Source: Streptomyces xiamenensis (lineage in GTDB: Bacteria; Actinomycetota; Actinomycetes; Streptomycetales; Streptomycetaceae). Taken from it: a DNA stretch of 64,000 nt. The first letter of the stretch is position 1, and every line of letters starts with the position of its first letter. The stretch lies in contig NZ_CP009922.3 of NCBI RefSeq assembly GCF_000993785.3, positions 2,852,001 through 2,916,000 on the forward strand. The letters run 5' to 3'. A model generated the notes under the pieces. That model was not told the origin of the DNA. It worked only from the letters and a program-made list of their open reading frames with translations, and searched no databases. Position numbers and translations under genes: made by a program. This document shows, piece by piece, positions 53,670-63,804 of this stretch.

Positions 53670-54449
53670 TCAGCGCCCCCGGCGTCCGCTGCGGTTCCCC
53701 CGGCTCGGCCAGCCGTCCCGGCTCCCGCGCTGCGAGCGCGACGCCTTGGCCCGCTTCGCCGCGAAGCGCACCCCACCCGGGCTCTCCCCGACCTCGACCC
53801 GCACCACCGTGGACAGCGGATCCACCAGACCCTCGCCCACCTGAAGCACCGAGGTCTCCACGACCCCCAGCTTCCCGAGCGCCGCCCGGGCCGCTTTCAG
53901 TTCCTGCTCGGCCGTGTCGCCCTTGATGGCGAGCATCTCGCCGTACGGACGCAGCAACGGAACGCCCCAGCCGGCCAGCCGGTCCAGCGGGGCCACCGCC
54001 CGTGCCGTGACCACGTGCACCGGGGTGAAGCTGCCCAGCACCTCCTCCGCCCGGCCCCTGACCACGGTCACATGGTCCAGACCCAGGAGCTCCACGACCT
54101 CCTGGAGGAAGTTGGTGCGCCGCAGCAGCGGCTCCAGCAGCGTGATCTCCAGGTCCGGCCGCACCAGCGCCAGCGGAATGCCGGGCAGCCCGGCACCCGA
54201 ACCGACATCGCAGACCGTCACGCCCTCGGGTACGACCTCGGAGAGCACGGCACAGTTCAGCAGGTGCCGCTCCCACAGCCGGGGCACTTCGCGGGGGCCG
54301 ATCAGCCCTCGCCGTACCCCGGTGTCGGCCAGCAGTTCCGCATAGCGCACCGCGTCCGGCAGCCGGTCGCCGAACACCTCCGCGGCCACCGCCGGCGGCG
54401 GTGACAGCTCGGCGTCCGGCGACGGCCCGGGTGTCGCGTCCCCGCTCAC
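53670..54449 (-). CDS. rsmG: 16S rRNA (guanine527-N7)-methyltransferase RsmG
   Basis: Protein of about 259 residues (GidB). The SAM-binding motif VCDVGSGAGLPGIPLALVRP and RAVAPLDRLAGW are family landmarks. It methylates G527 of 16S rRNA, whose loss gives low-level streptomycin resistance in Streptomyces. The start GTG overlaps the jag stop by 4 nt. A C-terminal tail of basic residues (RGSRDGWPSRGNRSGRRGR) follows. Confidence 0.95.
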   Translation of the reverse strand: MSGDATPGPSPDAELSPPPAVAAEVFGDRLPDAVRYAELLADTGVRRGLIGPREVPRLWERHLLNCAVLSEVVPEGVTVCDVGSGAGLPGIPLALVRPDLEITLLEPLLRRTNFLQEVVELLGLDHVTVVRGRAEEVLGSFTPVHVVTARAVAPLDRLAGWGVPLLRPYGEMLAIKGDTAEQELKAARAALGKLGVVETSVLQVGEGLVDPLSTVVRVEVGESPGGVRFAAKRAKASRSQRGSRDGWPSRGNRSGRRGR

Positions 54450-54952
54450 GGCAGGACGACCACGCGGCGCTGCGGTTCCTCGCCCTCCGACTCACTGCTC
54501 AGACCGGCCGCCGCGACCGCGTCGTGCACGACCTTGCGCTCGAACGGTGTCATCGGGCTGAGCTTCACCGACTCGCCCGACTCCTTGACCTGCTCCACGG
54601 CCTCCTGGGCCAGCGCGGTCAGCTTCTCCCGCTTCTGCGCCCGGAACCCGGCGATGTCCAGCATCAGCCGGCTGCGCTCACCGGTCTCCCGCAGGACCGC
54701 GAGCCGGGTCAGCTCCTGGAGCGCCTCCAGGACCTCACCGTCGCGGCCGACCAGCTTCTGGAGATCACGCGAGGTGCCCTCGGAGATCACCGACACCGCG
54801 GCACGGTCCGCCTCGACATCCATGTCGATGTCACCGTCGAGGTCGGCGATGTCCAGCAGCCCCTCGAGGTAGTCGGCCGCGATCTCGCCCTCCTGCTCCA
54901 GGCGGGTCAGGGCGTCGGTGCCCTCAGCGGCGGTCGAGGTGGTGTCCGTCAC
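54446..54952 (-). CDS. jag: Jag/KhpB-type RNA-binding protein (KH-R3H)
   Basis: Protein of about 168 residues. The KH-like domain (DRAAVSVISEGTSRDLQKLVG RD) precedes an R3H domain (LARTEAVE-type helices ending in RVVVLP). GTG 54952 is chosen since AAGGAG lies 6 nt upstream; an ATG at 54967 also exists. It sits between yidC and rsmG. The family is linked to RNA binding and cell-wall regulation. Confidence 0.9.
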   Translation of the reverse strand: MTDTTSTAAEGTDALTRLEQEGEIAADYLEGLLDIADLDGDIDMDVEADRAAVSVISEGTSRDLQKLVGRDGEVLEALQELTRLAVLRETGERSRLMLDIAGFRAQKREKLTALAQEAVEQVKESGESVKLSPMTPFERKVVHDAVAAAGLSSESEGEEPQRRVVVLP

Positions 54953-54966
54953 GGGGGACTCCTTCA

Positions 54967-56055
54967 TCACTTCTTGCTGTTGGGGGACTTGGGCTTACCC
55001 GGCTGCGCCTTCTTGGGCCGCTGCTTGCCCTGCTGCTTCGGCTGAGCCCGCTCGGGCTTCTCCGGCTGCTGGGCGGCGGGCTGGCCGCTCTCCGGCTTGC
55101 CCTGCGGATGGGTGCCACCGGACTGCCGCTGCGACTTGCTCTGCCGCTTGGGCTGAGTACGGGTGCCCCGCGCCGTCTCGGCGGCCTTCTTGGCCTCCGC
55201 CACGGCCGGGTCCTCCTTCAGCTTGCCCTTCTTCTTCAGCCGCTCCTGGCGCTGCTGGAAGGCGATGCTGCCCGGGGTGGGGTTGCGCGTGATGACGTAC
55301 ATCTGCTGGCCGAGCGTCCACACGTTGGTGGTCAGCCAGTAGATCAGCACACCCACCGGGAAGTTGATGCCGAAGACGGCGAACATGATCGGGAAGATGT
55401 ACATCAGCATCTTCTGCTGATTCATGAACGGCGTCTTGACCGTCAGGTCCACGTTCTTCGTCATCAGCTGGCGCTGGGTGAAGAACTGCGAGGCCGACAT
55501 CAGCACGATCATGATGACCGTGACCACCCGGACGTCCACCAGGGAGGCGCCCAGCTCGGCGAGCTTGTCGGCGCTGTCCAGGAAGCGGGCCGCGATCGGG
55601 GCGCCGAAGATCGTGGCCTCACGCGCGCTGGTGACCTGCTCCTGGGTGAGCACGCCGACCTTGTCGTTGTTCGCGATGTGGTTGAGGACCTGGAAGAGCG
55701 CGATGAAGAACGGCGACTGCGCCAGGATCGGCAGACAGCTGGAGAGCGGATTCGTACCGGTTTCCCGGTACAGCTTCATCATCTCCTCGGACTGCCGCTG
55801 CTTGTCGTTCTTGTAGCGCTCCTGGATCTTCTTCATCTTCGGCTGGAGCGCCTGCATGTTGCGCGTCGACTTGATCTGCTTGAAGAACAGCGGGATCAGG
55901 GCGATCCGGATCACGACCACCAGGGACACGATCGACAGGCCCCAGGCCCACCCGCTGTCCTCGTTGAAGACCAGGCTGTACAGATCGTGGAACCGGATGA
56001 CGATCCACGACACTGCGTAATAAAGGGGACTGAGGATCGAGTTGATCGTGTCCAC
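54967..56055 (-). CDS. yidC: membrane protein insertase YidC
   Basis: Protein of 362 residues. The typical YidC helices are seen ([59 protein letters not shown]) plus a lysine-rich C-terminal tail of about 90 residues. It inserts membrane proteins with or without SecYEG. GTG 56055 follows yidD by only a few nt. Confidence 0.97.
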   Translation of the reverse strand: MDTINSILSPLYYAVSWIVIRFHDLYSLVFNEDSGWAWGLSIVSLVVVIRIALIPLFFKQIKSTRNMQALQPKMKKIQERYKNDKQRQSEEMMKLYRETGTNPLSSCLPILAQSPFFIALFQVLNHIANNDKVGVLTQEQVTSAREATIFGAPIAARFLDSADKLAELGASLVDVRVVTVIMIVLMSASQFFTQRQLMTKNVDLTVKTPFMNQQKMLMYIFPIMFAVFGINFPVGVLIYWLTTNVWTLGQQMYVITRNPTPGSIAFQQRQERLKKKGKLKEDPAVAEAKKAAETARGTRTQPKRQSKSQRQSGGTHPQGKPESGQPAAQQPEKPERAQPKQQGKQRPKKAQPGKPKSPNSKK

Positions 56056-56058
56056 GAG

Positions 56059-56373
56059 TCAGACTCCTTGGGCATTGTGAGAGGCGCCCCCGGATGGGAT
56101 CTGGGGGAGAGTCCGGTGCCGCCAGCGATCACGCAGACGCCGATGCCAGACGGGACGCTTACGCGGCGGCACGTGGTCCACACCCCCGGGAGACCAGGGG
56201 TTGCACCGCAGGATGCGCCATGCGGTCAACACGGATCCCTTGATCGCGCCGTGCCGGCCGACCGCTGTGTATCCGTAATGGGAGCACGACGGATAGTAAC
56301 GACAGACCGGCCCGAGCAGCGGGGAGATGGTCCACTGATACAGCTTGATCAGCAGCAACAGCGGGTACTTCAC
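56059..56373 (-). CDS. yidD: membrane protein insertion efficiency factor YidD
   Basis: Protein of 104 residues with the YidD fold ([22 protein letters not shown], with the conserved [10 protein letters not shown] motif). It supports YidC-dependent insertion. Its GTG start overlaps the rnpA stop (GTGA). Its downstream neighbour is yidC. Confidence 0.95.
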   Translation of the reverse strand: MKYPLLLLIKLYQWTISPLLGPVCRYYPSCSHYGYTAVGRHGAIKGSVLTAWRILRCNPWSPGGVDHVPPRKRPVWHRRLRDRWRHRTLPQIPSGGASHNAQGV

Positions 56374-56738
56374 TGACGTACCCCTCCCAGCAGCCGCTCC
56401 AGCGCGGCATCGAGATCCCGGGCCAGCTGATCGTTGTCGGCGGTGCCCGCGCCGGGCAGGGCCCGGACAACGACCAGGCTACCGGGGGGCACCCGGAACA
56501 GCCGGGCCCGTATGAGATGCCGCAGGCGCCGCTGTACGCGATTGCGTACCACGGCGTTGCCCACGGCCTTGCTCACGACGAAACCCGCACGCGCCGGAAG
56601 AGGACTCTCCCGGCCCGCGTGCGGGTCCGTACCACTGCTCAGATGGACGACGAGACGCCGATTACCGGCCCTGCGACCACGGCGTACCGCGGTCGCGAAG
56701 TCCTCACGCCGCCGCAACCGGTTCTCGGGGGGCAGCAC
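56370..56738 (-). CDS. rnpA: ribonuclease P protein component
   Basis: Protein of 122 residues. The RNase P signature is near residues 60-80 ([20 protein letters not shown]). The protein component helps the RNA subunit process tRNA precursors. GTG 56738 ([18 protein letters not shown]) matches the family N-terminus; the open frame continues upstream without similarity. It lies between rpmH and yidD. Confidence 0.95.
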   Translation of the reverse strand: MLPPENRLRRREDFATAVRRGRRAGNRRLVVHLSSGTDPHAGRESPLPARAGFVVSKAVGNAVVRNRVQRRLRHLIRARLFRVPPGSLVVVRALPGAGTADNDQLARDLDAALERLLGGVRQ

Positions 56739-56766
56739 CGCATGGACCCGTCGATCCGGCGGCGGC

Positions 56767-56904
56767 TCAGGCCGACAGCCGAGCGCGGCCCTTGGTGCGA
56801 CGGGCGGTGATGATCGCGCGGCCGGCACGGGTCCGCATGCGCAGCCGGAAGCCGTGGGTCTTGGCCCGACGACGGTTGTTCGGCTGGAAAGTGCGCTTGC
56901 TCAC
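56767..56904 (-). CDS. rpmH: 50S ribosomal protein L34
   Basis: Protein of 45 residues: [20 protein letters not shown] and so on, ending GRARLSA. This is the exact length of L34. GTG 56904 starts the gene, and the family start MSKRTFQPN agrees. It is the gene next to dnaA in most bacteria and is transcribed away from dnaA. Confidence 0.98.
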   Translation of the reverse strand: MSKRTFQPNNRRRAKTHGFRLRMRTRAGRAIITARRTKGRARLSA

Positions 56905-57275
56905 TCGGGGGCTCCAGAAGTTTTTCGGTGTACCGGCACAGGCTGCCGAGACAGGATGCGGCGGGCCGACAGGCTGCCACCGTGCGCCCACGAGGGACTC
57001 GCAACGGAACGATTTCCCGCTCGCACGGGAAGGGCGGACCATCGGAGGCAGGCGGCAGCAGCCGTCGACAATGAGACCTGGCAACGGTACGTGCGACACG
57101 GCCGTACGGTCAAACCGGACCGGGGCCGGTTGTACACACCCTGTGGACAATGACTTGATGTCCTTGCGCCCCGCTGACTAACGTGGCTCAACTCGACATC
57201 TATGTCCCGGTCGCCTCCGCGTCACACCTCATGACCACAGCCGGCGCCACCCCAGCGAGTGAGAGAGCGTGCCCC
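56905..57275. promoter_or_regulatory. rpmH-dnaA divergent region with DnaA boxes
   Basis: This 371-nt gap holds the promoters of rpmH and dnaA. Two DnaA-box-like sequences stand together, TTGTACACA at about 57130-57138 and the perfect TGTGGACAA at 57142-57150, about 130 nt before the dnaA start. They fit negative autoregulation of dnaA by DnaA, as known in Streptomyces. The rest shows no gene. Confidence 0.7.
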
Positions 57276-59120
57276 GTGGCTGACCTACCTGCAGATCTTG
57301 CCGCGGTGTGGCCCAGGGTGCTGAGCGCCATCCTCGCCGAGGGGCAGGGCGTGGAGTCCAAGGACCACCGCTGGCTCCAGGACTGCCGCCCGCTCGCCCT
57401 GGTCTCCGGCACCGCCCTGCTCGGTGTCTCCAACGAGTACGCCAAGAGCGTGCTGGAGGGCCGGCTGGCGCCGATGATCGGCGAGGCGCTCAGCCGCGAG
57501 TGCGGGCAGCCCATCGGGCTGGCGATCACGGTCACCGCCCCGCCGCCCGAGCCCCAGGCCGCCGCACCGCAGCACCAGGCACCGCACCTCCCGGAGGAGC
57601 CCGCCCAGGGGCCCGCGCCCCGCCACGAGCAGCACCGCCCCGCCGAGCCGGCCCGCGACGGGTACGACGGGGGGTACGGCGGCTACGACGGCGGCCGGTA
57701 CGACGACGGCGGTGGCAACCGCGGCGGGTACGAGAGCTACGACCAGGAGCTGCCGACCGCCCGGCCCGCCTACCCGGACCACCCCCAGGCGCCGCGCCCG
57801 GCGAGCGGGGGCCGCGCCCCCGGCAGCTGGCCGGGCCCGGACGGCTATCCGCAGATCCCCGCCCAGCCGGCCCGCTACAACCGGCACGAGCCGCCGGCCT
57901 ACGACTCCGGCTACCGCGGCTACGACCACACCCCCCAGCAGCAGCTGCCCCCGGACGCCCTTCCCGGCCAGAACAGCGGACCCGGCTCCGGGCAGCACGG
58001 CCCGGGTCAGGGACGCGGCCAGGGGCCCGGGTCCTCGCTGCCCGAGCCCGCCTCCGGCGGCGGCAGCGGAGTGGGCCCGGCGGAGCCCACCGCGCGGCTG
58101 AACCCCAAGTACCTCTTCGACACCTTCGTCATCGGCGCCTCGAACCGGTTCGCGCACGCCGCGGCCGTCGCCGTCGCCGAGTCCCCGGCCAAGGCGTACA
58201 ACCCGCTGTTCATCTACGGTGAGTCCGGCCTGGGCAAGACGCATCTGCTGCACGCCATCGGGCACTACGCGCGCAGCCTCTACCCGGGCACCCGGGTGCG
58301 CTACGTCAGCTCGGAGGAATTCACCAACGAGTTCATCAACTCCATCCGCGACGGCAAGGCGGACGCGTTCCGCAAGCGCTACCGCGACATGGACATCCTG
58401 CTGGTGGACGACATCCAGTTCCTGGCCTCCAAGGAGTCCACGCAGGAGGAGTTCTTCCACACCTTCAACACCTTGCACAACGCCAACAAGCAGATCGTGC
58501 TCTCCTCGGACCGGCCGCCCAAGCAGCTGATCACCCTGGAGGACCGGCTGCGCAACCGCTTCGAGTGGGGCCTGATCACCGACGTCCAGCCGCCCGAGCT
58601 GGAGACCAGGATCGCGATCCTGCGCAAGAAGGCCGTCCAGGAGCAGCTGAACGCCCCGCCGGCCGTCCTGGAGTTCATCGCGTCCCGGATCTCCCGCAAC
58701 ATCCGGGAGCTGGAGGGCGCGCTGATCCGGGTCACCGCCTTCGCCAGTCTCAACCGGCAGCCGGTGGACCTCGGGCTCACCGAGATCGTCCTCAAGGACC
58801 TGATCCCCGGCGGCGAGGAGTCGACGCCGGAGATCACGGCGGACGCGATCACCTCCGCCGTCGCCGAGTACTTCGGCCTGGGCGTGGAGGACCTGGCGGG
58901 CTCCTCCCGCAGCCGCACGCTGGTCACGGCGCGGCAGATCGCCATGTACCTGTGCCGGGAGCTCACGGACCTGTCGCTGCCCAAGATCGGCCAGCACTTC
59001 GGCGGCCGGGACCACACCACCGTCATGCACGCCGACCGCAAGATCCGGGTGCTGATGGCCGAGCGCCGGCCCATCTACAACCAGGTCACCGAGCTCACCA
59101 ACCGCATCAAAAACGGCTGA
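57276..59120 (+). CDS. dnaA: chromosomal replication initiator protein DnaA
   Basis: Initiator of 614 residues. Domain I is at the N-terminus ([17 protein letters not shown]), domain II is a long flexible linker rich in Pro, Gly, Tyr and Gln (about residues 90-270) typical of Streptomyces. Domain III has the Walker [21 protein letters not shown] and Walker [11 protein letters not shown]. Domain IV ends in the DNA-binding signature [18 protein letters not shown] 57276 ([13 protein letters not shown]) is the family start. It binds the boxes in the neighbouring oriC to melt DNA. Confidence 0.98.
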   Translation: MADLPADLAAVWPRVLSAILAEGQGVESKDHRWLQDCRPLALVSGTALLGVSNEYAKSVLEGRLAPMIGEALSRECGQPIGLAITVTAPPPEPQAAAPQHQAPHLPEEPAQGPAPRHEQHRPAEPARDGYDGGYGGYDGGRYDDGGGNRGGYESYDQELPTARPAYPDHPQAPRPASGGRAPGSWPGPDGYPQIPAQPARYNRHEPPAYDSGYRGYDHTPQQQLPPDALPGQNSGPGSGQHGPGQGRGQGPGSSLPEPASGGGSGVGPAEPTARLNPKYLFDTFVIGASNRFAHAAAVAVAESPAKAYNPLFIYGESGLGKTHLLHAIGHYARSLYPGTRVRYVSSEEFTNEFINSIRDGKADAFRKRYRDMDILLVDDIQFLASKESTQEEFFHTFNTLHNANKQIVLSSDRPPKQLITLEDRLRNRFEWGLITDVQPPELETRIAILRKKAVQEQLNAPPAVLEFIASRISRNIRELEGALIRVTAFASLNRQPVDLGLTEIVLKDLIPGGEESTPEITADAITSAVAEYFGLGVEDLAGSSRSRTLVTARQIAMYLCRELTDLSLPKIGQHFGGRDHTTVMHADRKIRVLMAERRPIYNQVTELTNRIKNG

Positions 59121-59928
59121 GCCGACCGCCGTACGCACCGCAGGACCTCGCAGCGCCCCTGGGACCTCCCGGGGGCGCTGTTCGATTACGGGGTCACACG
59201 GGCCGGTTTTCCACAGAACTGGGGGTCCCCGGGTGTCCACACCCTGTGGGAACGGCGCGTCGCCCACATCTGTGTCCACAGGGGGTCGGGTGATCGGTCT
59301 TCTTCGCAGGTCAGTCGGCTGTGGAAACGTGGATAACGATCTTCCACAGGCTGTGGACAACGTCCGGGATGGACAGGTGTTCACCCCGGGTTTCCCCAGG
59401 CGAACCCGCTTGATCCACAGGAGAGGCCAGGTTACCCACAGGTGATCCACAAGGCTGTCCACTGTTCGGCAACACAACGCGCCGACTCACCGTTGAGGGT
59501 GAATCGGGTCACAGCGAGGGGCCGCGCGCCCTGTTGATAAGAGGGCCGGATTCTGTGGACGCGGCTGTGGGTAACTCGGGGGCTTCTGTGGACGCCTGTG
59601 GACGACCGGGCCGCCGTCCACAGGGACCCCCTGTTCATCCACCGGTCCATGCACAGGGCATGTGGACAAAAAACCGGGCCTGAGCTGGGAAAAGGGAGTT
59701 ATCCACGGTTTCCACAGGCCCTACTACTACTACGACACAGTTAGAGCGGGGAAGTCGTTTCGAAGTGGGTGCTGTGGATGAACGGGCCTCCTGCGGTCTA
59801 CCCGTCCCGGATCGATTTGACGCACTCGAACCCCTACTGTCAGTGCCGTGCGTCAGACTGGTGGCCGGTAGAGAGCCAGCAAGGCAGCAAGGGCTGGGAG
59901 CAGCCAGCGACAGCAGGAGGCGGCTGAA
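59121..59928. other. oriC, the chromosomal replication origin
   Basis: The 808-nt dnaA-dnaN gap contains a dense set of DnaA boxes in both orientations. Good matches include GTGTCCACA (59233 and 59272), TGTGGAAAC (59320), TGTGGACAA (59352-59360), TTACCCACA (59432), TGATCCACA (59411 and 59443), TGTGGGTAA (59566), TGTGGACGC (59587), TGTGGACAA (59661-59669), TTATCCACG (59699) and GTTTCCACA (59708). I count close to twenty. This is the layout known for Streptomyces oriC. A hairpin at 59151-59180 closes the dnaA transcript. The dnaN promoter must lie near the 3' end. Confidence 0.95.
59151..59180 (+). terminator. terminator after dnaA
   Basis: Stem CAGCGCCCC (59151) pairing with GGGGCGCTG (59172-59180), 9 bp, 30 nt after the dnaA stop codon, at the edge of oriC. 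Confidence 0.65.
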
Positions 59929-61059
59929 GTGAAGATCCGGGTAGAACGCGATGTGCTCGCGGAGGCGGTGGCATGGGCCGCGCGGAGCCTGCCGGCCCGA
60001 CCGCCGGTGCCGGTTCTCGCTGGCCTGTTGCTGAAGGCCGAGGACGGCATGCTGAGCCTGTCCGGCTTCGACTACGAGGTCTCGGCGCGGGTCTCGGTGG
60101 AGGTGGACGCCGAGGAGGAGGGCACCGTCCTGGTGTCCGGCCGGCTGCTCGCCGACATCTGCCGGGCGCTGCCGAACCGTCCGGTGGAGATCTCCACCGA
60201 CGGGGTGCGGGTCTCGCTGGTGTGCGGCTCGTCCCGGTTCACGCTGCACACCCTGCCGGTGGAGGAGTACCCGGCGCTGCCGCAGATGCCGACCGCGACC
60301 GGCACCGTGCCGGGCGAGGTGTTCGCGTCCGCCGTCTCCCAGGTGGCGATCGCGGCGGGCCGTGACGACACCCTGCCGGTGCTGACCGGTGTGCGGATCG
60401 AGATCGAGGGCGACACGGTCACCCTGGCCTCCACCGACCGCTACCGCTTCGCGGTGCGCGAGTTCCTGTGGAAGCCGGAGATCGCCGATGTGTCGGCCGT
60501 CGCCCTGGTGCCCGCGAAGACGCTGCTGGACACCGCGAAGTCGCTCAGCGGCGGTGAGACGGTCTCCCTGGCGCTGTCGGGCTCGGGGTCCGGCGAGGGC
60601 CTGATCGGCTTCGAGGGGGCCGGGCGGCGTACCACCACGCGGCTGCTGGAGGGCGATCTGCCGAAGTACCGCACGCTGTTCCCGACCGAGTTCAACTCGG
60701 TGGCGGTGATCGAGACGGCGCCGTTCGTGGAGGCCGTCAAGCGTGTGGCGCTGGTGGCCGAGCGGAACACCCCGGTGCGGCTGAGCTTCGAGCAGGGCGT
60801 GCTGACGCTGGAGGCCGGCTCCAGCGACGACGCACAGGCTGTGGAGCGCGTGGACGCGGACCTGGAGGGCGACGACATCTCGATCGCCTTCAACCCGGGC
60901 TTCCTGCTGGAGGGTCTGAGCGCGATCGACTCCCCGGTGGCGCAGCTGGCGTTCACCACCTCGACGAAGCCGGCGCTGCTCAGTGGCCGCCCGGCGAAGG
61001 ACGCCGAGGCGGATCAGGCGTACAAGTACCTGATCATGCCGGTGCGCCTGTCCGGCTGA
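59929..61059 (+). CDS. dnaN: DNA polymerase III beta subunit (sliding clamp)
   Basis: Sliding clamp of 376 residues with three similar domains. Recognisable parts are VLTGVRIEIEG and STDRYRFAVREF in domain II, LLEGDLPKYRTL and the C-terminal LIMPVRLSG. The dimer encircles DNA and tethers polymerase. GTG 59929 has GGAGG upstream. The MerR fusion protein at 20 kb shares domain II and III features with it. A clear hairpin follows. Confidence 0.98.
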   Translation: MKIRVERDVLAEAVAWAARSLPARPPVPVLAGLLLKAEDGMLSLSGFDYEVSARVSVEVDAEEEGTVLVSGRLLADICRALPNRPVEISTDGVRVSLVCGSSRFTLHTLPVEEYPALPQMPTATGTVPGEVFASAVSQVAIAAGRDDTLPVLTGVRIEIEGDTVTLASTDRYRFAVREFLWKPEIADVSAVALVPAKTLLDTAKSLSGGETVSLALSGSGSGEGLIGFEGAGRRTTTRLLEGDLPKYRTLFPTEFNSVAVIETAPFVEAVKRVALVAERNTPVRLSFEQGVLTLEAGSSDDAQAVERVDADLEGDDISIAFNPGFLLEGLSAIDSPVAQLAFTTSTKPALLSGRPAKDAEADQAYKYLIMPVRLSG

Positions 61060-61080
61060 GACGGAACGGGTTACCGGATC

Positions 61081-61109
61081 GCGCCGTACGGTCACCGACC
61101 GTACGGCGC
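61081..61109 (+). terminator. terminator after dnaN
   Basis: Perfect 13-bp stem GCGCCGTACGGTC/GACCGTACGGCGC with an ACC loop, 21 nt after the dnaN stop codon. Confidence 0.8.
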
Positions 61110-61198
61110 CAGCCGTCTGAGCGGCTGACCCCGCAGGTGAGCGCGAGGGCGCGGGCGTAGGCTCGGCGTGAAGTGTTGAGCACGATGAAGGAGTCCTG

Positions 61199-62074
61199 AT
61201 GGAGCTGGGTCTCGTCGGCCTGGGCAAAATGGGCGGGAACATGCGCGAACGCATCCGCCGTGCCGGTCACACCGTCGTCGGGTATGCCCACCAGCGGGAT
61301 GTCTCGGATGTGCACAGTCTCAAGGAACTGGTGGATTCGCTGGCCGCGCCCCGCGTGGTGTGGCTGATGGTGCCGGCCGGCGAGGCGACCCAGTCCACCG
61401 TGGACGAGCTGGCTGAGCTGCTGGAGCCCGGGGATGTCGTCGTCGACGGCGGCAACTCGCGGTGGACCGATGACGAGAAGCACGCGCGTGAGCTGGCGTC
61501 CAAGGGCATCGGTTTCGTGGACTGCGGCGTCTCCGGTGGTGTGTGGGGCCTGGAGAACGGTTACGCGCTGATGTACGGCGGTGACGCCGAGCACGTGGCG
61601 CGGGTGCAGCCGATCTTCGACGCGCTCAAGCCCGAGGGCGAGTTCGGCGCGGTGCACGCGGGCAAGGTGGGTGCCGGGCACTTCGCGAAGATGGTCCACA
61701 ACGGCATCGAGTACGCGATGATGCAGGCCTTCGCCGAGGGCTGGGAGCTGTTGGAGACCGTGGACTCGGTCACCGATGTGCGCGAGGTCTTCCGGTCCTG
61801 GCAGGAGGGCACGGTGATCCGTTCCTGGCTGCTGGACCTGTCGGTGCGGGCGCTGGACGACGACGAGCACCTGGAGCAGCTGCGCGGCTACGCGGCCGAC
61901 TCGGGTGAGGGCCGCTGGACGGTGGAGGCGGCGATCGACAACGCGGTGCCGCTGCCGGCGATCACGGCGTCGCTGTTCGCGCGGTTCGGTTCGCGGCAGG
62001 ACGACTCGCCGCAGATGAAGATGATCGCGGCGCTGCGTAACCAGTTCGGTGGTCACGCGGTCGAGAGCAAGTAG
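61199..62074 (+). CDS. gnd: 6-phosphogluconate dehydrogenase, decarboxylating (short form)
   Basis: Protein of 291 residues, the short NAD-type (YqeC/GntZ-like) 6-phosphogluconate dehydrogenase that turns 6-phosphogluconate into ribulose 5-phosphate. The Rossmann motif is [17 protein letters not shown], and [20 protein letters not shown] and [20 protein letters not shown] hold the catalytic region. ATG 61199 follows AAGGAG. It is conserved between dnaN and recF in Streptomyces. Confidence 0.94.
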   Translation: MELGLVGLGKMGGNMRERIRRAGHTVVGYAHQRDVSDVHSLKELVDSLAAPRVVWLMVPAGEATQSTVDELAELLEPGDVVVDGGNSRWTDDEKHARELASKGIGFVDCGVSGGVWGLENGYALMYGGDAEHVARVQPIFDALKPEGEFGAVHAGKVGAGHFAKMVHNGIEYAMMQAFAEGWELLETVDSVTDVREVFRSWQEGTVIRSWLLDLSVRALDDDEHLEQLRGYAADSGEGRWTVEAAIDNAVPLPAITASLFARFGSRQDDSPQMKMIAALRNQFGGHAVESK

Positions 62075-62096
62075 CGGCGGGCCGGCGGGGCGCATC

Positions 62097-63233
62097 GTGC
62101 ATGTGACGCATCTGTCGCTGGCGGACTTCCGGTCCTATGCCCGGGCCGAGGTGGAACTCGGCCCGGGCGTTTCGTCGTTCGTGGGCCCGAATGGGCAGGG
62201 GAAGACGAATCTGGTCGAGGCGGTCGGCTATCTGGCGACGCTGGGCAGCCACCGGGTGTCCTCGGACGCCCCGTTGGTGCGCTCCGGGGCGGAGCGCGCC
62301 GTGGTGCGGGCCGCGGTGGTCGAGGGGGACCGGCGTCAGCTGGTGGAGCTGGAGCTGAACCCCGGGCGGGCGAACCGGGCGCGGATCAACCGTTCCTCGC
62401 CCGTGCGGCCGCGGGATCTGCTCGGGATCGTGCGCACGGTGCTGTTCGCGCCGGAGGATCTGGCGCTGGTGAAGGGCGATCCGGGGGACCGGCGGCGGTT
62501 CCTGGACGAGCTGGCCACCGCGCGGGTGCCGCGGCTGGCGGGGGTGCGGTCGGATTACGAGCGGGTGCTGCGGCAGCGGAACACGCTGCTGAAGTCGGCG
62601 GCGATGGCGCGGCGGCACGGTGGCCGCGGGGTGGATCTGTCGACGCTGGATGTGTGGGATCAGCATCTGGCGCGTGCGGGTGCCGAGCTGTGGGGTCAGC
62701 GGCTCGGGTTGCTGGCGGCGGTGGGGCCGTTGGCGGACAAGGCGTACGAGGAGCTGGCGCCGGGGGGCGGTCCGGTCGGGCTGGAGTACCGTTCGGCGGC
62801 CACCGAGGAGCCGGTGGACGGGGAGCCGGGCCGCGACGAGCTGTACGGGGTGCTGCTGGCGGCGCTGGGGGAGGCGCGCAAGCGGGAGATCGAGCGCGGG
62901 GTGACGCTGGTGGGGCCGCACCGGGACGAGTTGGTGGTGCGGCTGGGGGAGTTGCCGGCGAAGGGGTACGCCAGTCACGGGGAGTCGTGGTCGCTGGCGC
63001 TGGCGTTGCGGCTGGCGGCGTACGGGCTGCTGCGGGAGGAGGGCCCGGAGCCGGTGCTGGTACTCGATGACGTCTTCGCGGAGTTGGACGCGCGGAGACG
63101 GGACCGGCTGGCGGGGCTGGTGGCCGGCGGGGAGCAGGTGCTGGTGACGGCGGCGGTGGCCGAGGACGTGCCCGCGTCGTTGGCGGGGGTCAGGTTCGCG
63201 GTGTCGGACGGGCGGGTCGAGCGTGCTGAGTGA
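62097..63233 (+). CDS. recF: DNA replication and repair protein RecF
   Basis: SMC-like ATPase of about 378 residues. Walker A is [13 protein letters not shown] near residue 34 and Walker B region is [18 protein letters not shown] near residue 325. It helps load RecA at gaps. GTG 62097 is used ([15 protein letters not shown]). The stop codon overlaps the start of the DciA gene. Confidence 0.96.
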   Translation: MHVTHLSLADFRSYARAEVELGPGVSSFVGPNGQGKTNLVEAVGYLATLGSHRVSSDAPLVRSGAERAVVRAAVVEGDRRQLVELELNPGRANRARINRSSPVRPRDLLGIVRTVLFAPEDLALVKGDPGDRRRFLDELATARVPRLAGVRSDYERVLRQRNTLLKSAAMARRHGGRGVDLSTLDVWDQHLARAGAELWGQRLGLLAAVGPLADKAYEELAPGGGPVGLEYRSAATEEPVDGEPGRDELYGVLLAALGEARKREIERGVTLVGPHRDELVVRLGELPAKGYASHGESWSLALALRLAAYGLLREEGPEPVLVLDDVFAELDARRRDRLAGLVAGGEQVLVTAAVAEDVPASLAGVRFAVSDGRVERAE

Positions 63234-63804
63234 CGGGAGCGGGCCGCAGGGCCGGGGGGCCGGGCAGGGGAAGAAGGACGGCGCGGGGGCGCCGGAGCCC
63301 ACCGGGGTGGATCTGGCACGGGTGGCGTTGCGGGCGGCGAAGGCGCGGGCCAAGGAGCGCGGTGATCAGGCCGGTCAGCGCCGGCAGGCGCGGCGTGGTG
63401 GGGGTCTGCGGTCGGGGGCGCGTCCGGGTGGGCGTGATCCGCTGTTGCTGGGCGCGGCGGTGGAGCGGTTGCGGGTGGAGCGGGGCTGGGAGGTTCCGCT
63501 GGCGGTGGGCGGGGTGATGGGGCGCTGGCCGGAGTTGGTGGGGCCGGAGATCGCCGCGCACTGTGAGCCGTTGTCGTTCGACGAGGCGGAGCGGGTGCTG
63601 GCGGTGCGCTGTGACTCGACTGCGTGGGCCACGCAGTTGCGGTGGATGGCGCCTCAGGTGGTGCGGAAACTGAACGCGGACGTGGGTCAGGGTTCGGTGC
63701 GGTTGATCAAGGTGCTGGGGCCCGGTGGTCCGCCGCGTTCCGGTGGTGCGGGTGGCCGGTTGAGGGCGCCGGGAAGCCGTGGCCCGGGCGACACGTATGG
63801 GTAG
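63223..63804 (+). CDS. DciA-like protein (DUF721), helicase-loading factor
   Basis: Protein of 193 residues. A basic, low-complexity N-terminal tail of about 75 residues precedes the DUF721/DciA domain ([37 protein letters not shown]). In bacteria that lack DnaC/DnaI, DciA helps load DnaB. Its place after recF and before gyrB is standard in actinomycetes. The GTG start overlaps the recF stop by 11 nt. Confidence 0.9.
   Translation: MLSDGSGPQGRGAGQGKKDGAGAPEPTGVDLARVALRAAKARAKERGDQAGQRRQARRGGGLRSGARPGGRDPLLLGAAVERLRVERGWEVPLAVGGVMGRWPELVGPEIAAHCEPLSFDEAERVLAVRCDSTAWATQLRWMAPQVVRKLNADVGQGSVRLIKVLGPGGPPRSGGAGGRLRAPGSRGPGDTYG

Noticed and set aside
56082..56111. Possible second copy of the small GGGGGCACCTCCC-type palindrome in the 3' end of yidD
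   Set aside because: Similarity to the element in the merR gene is only partial and the segment is inside the yidD/yidC junction; chance similarity is more likely.
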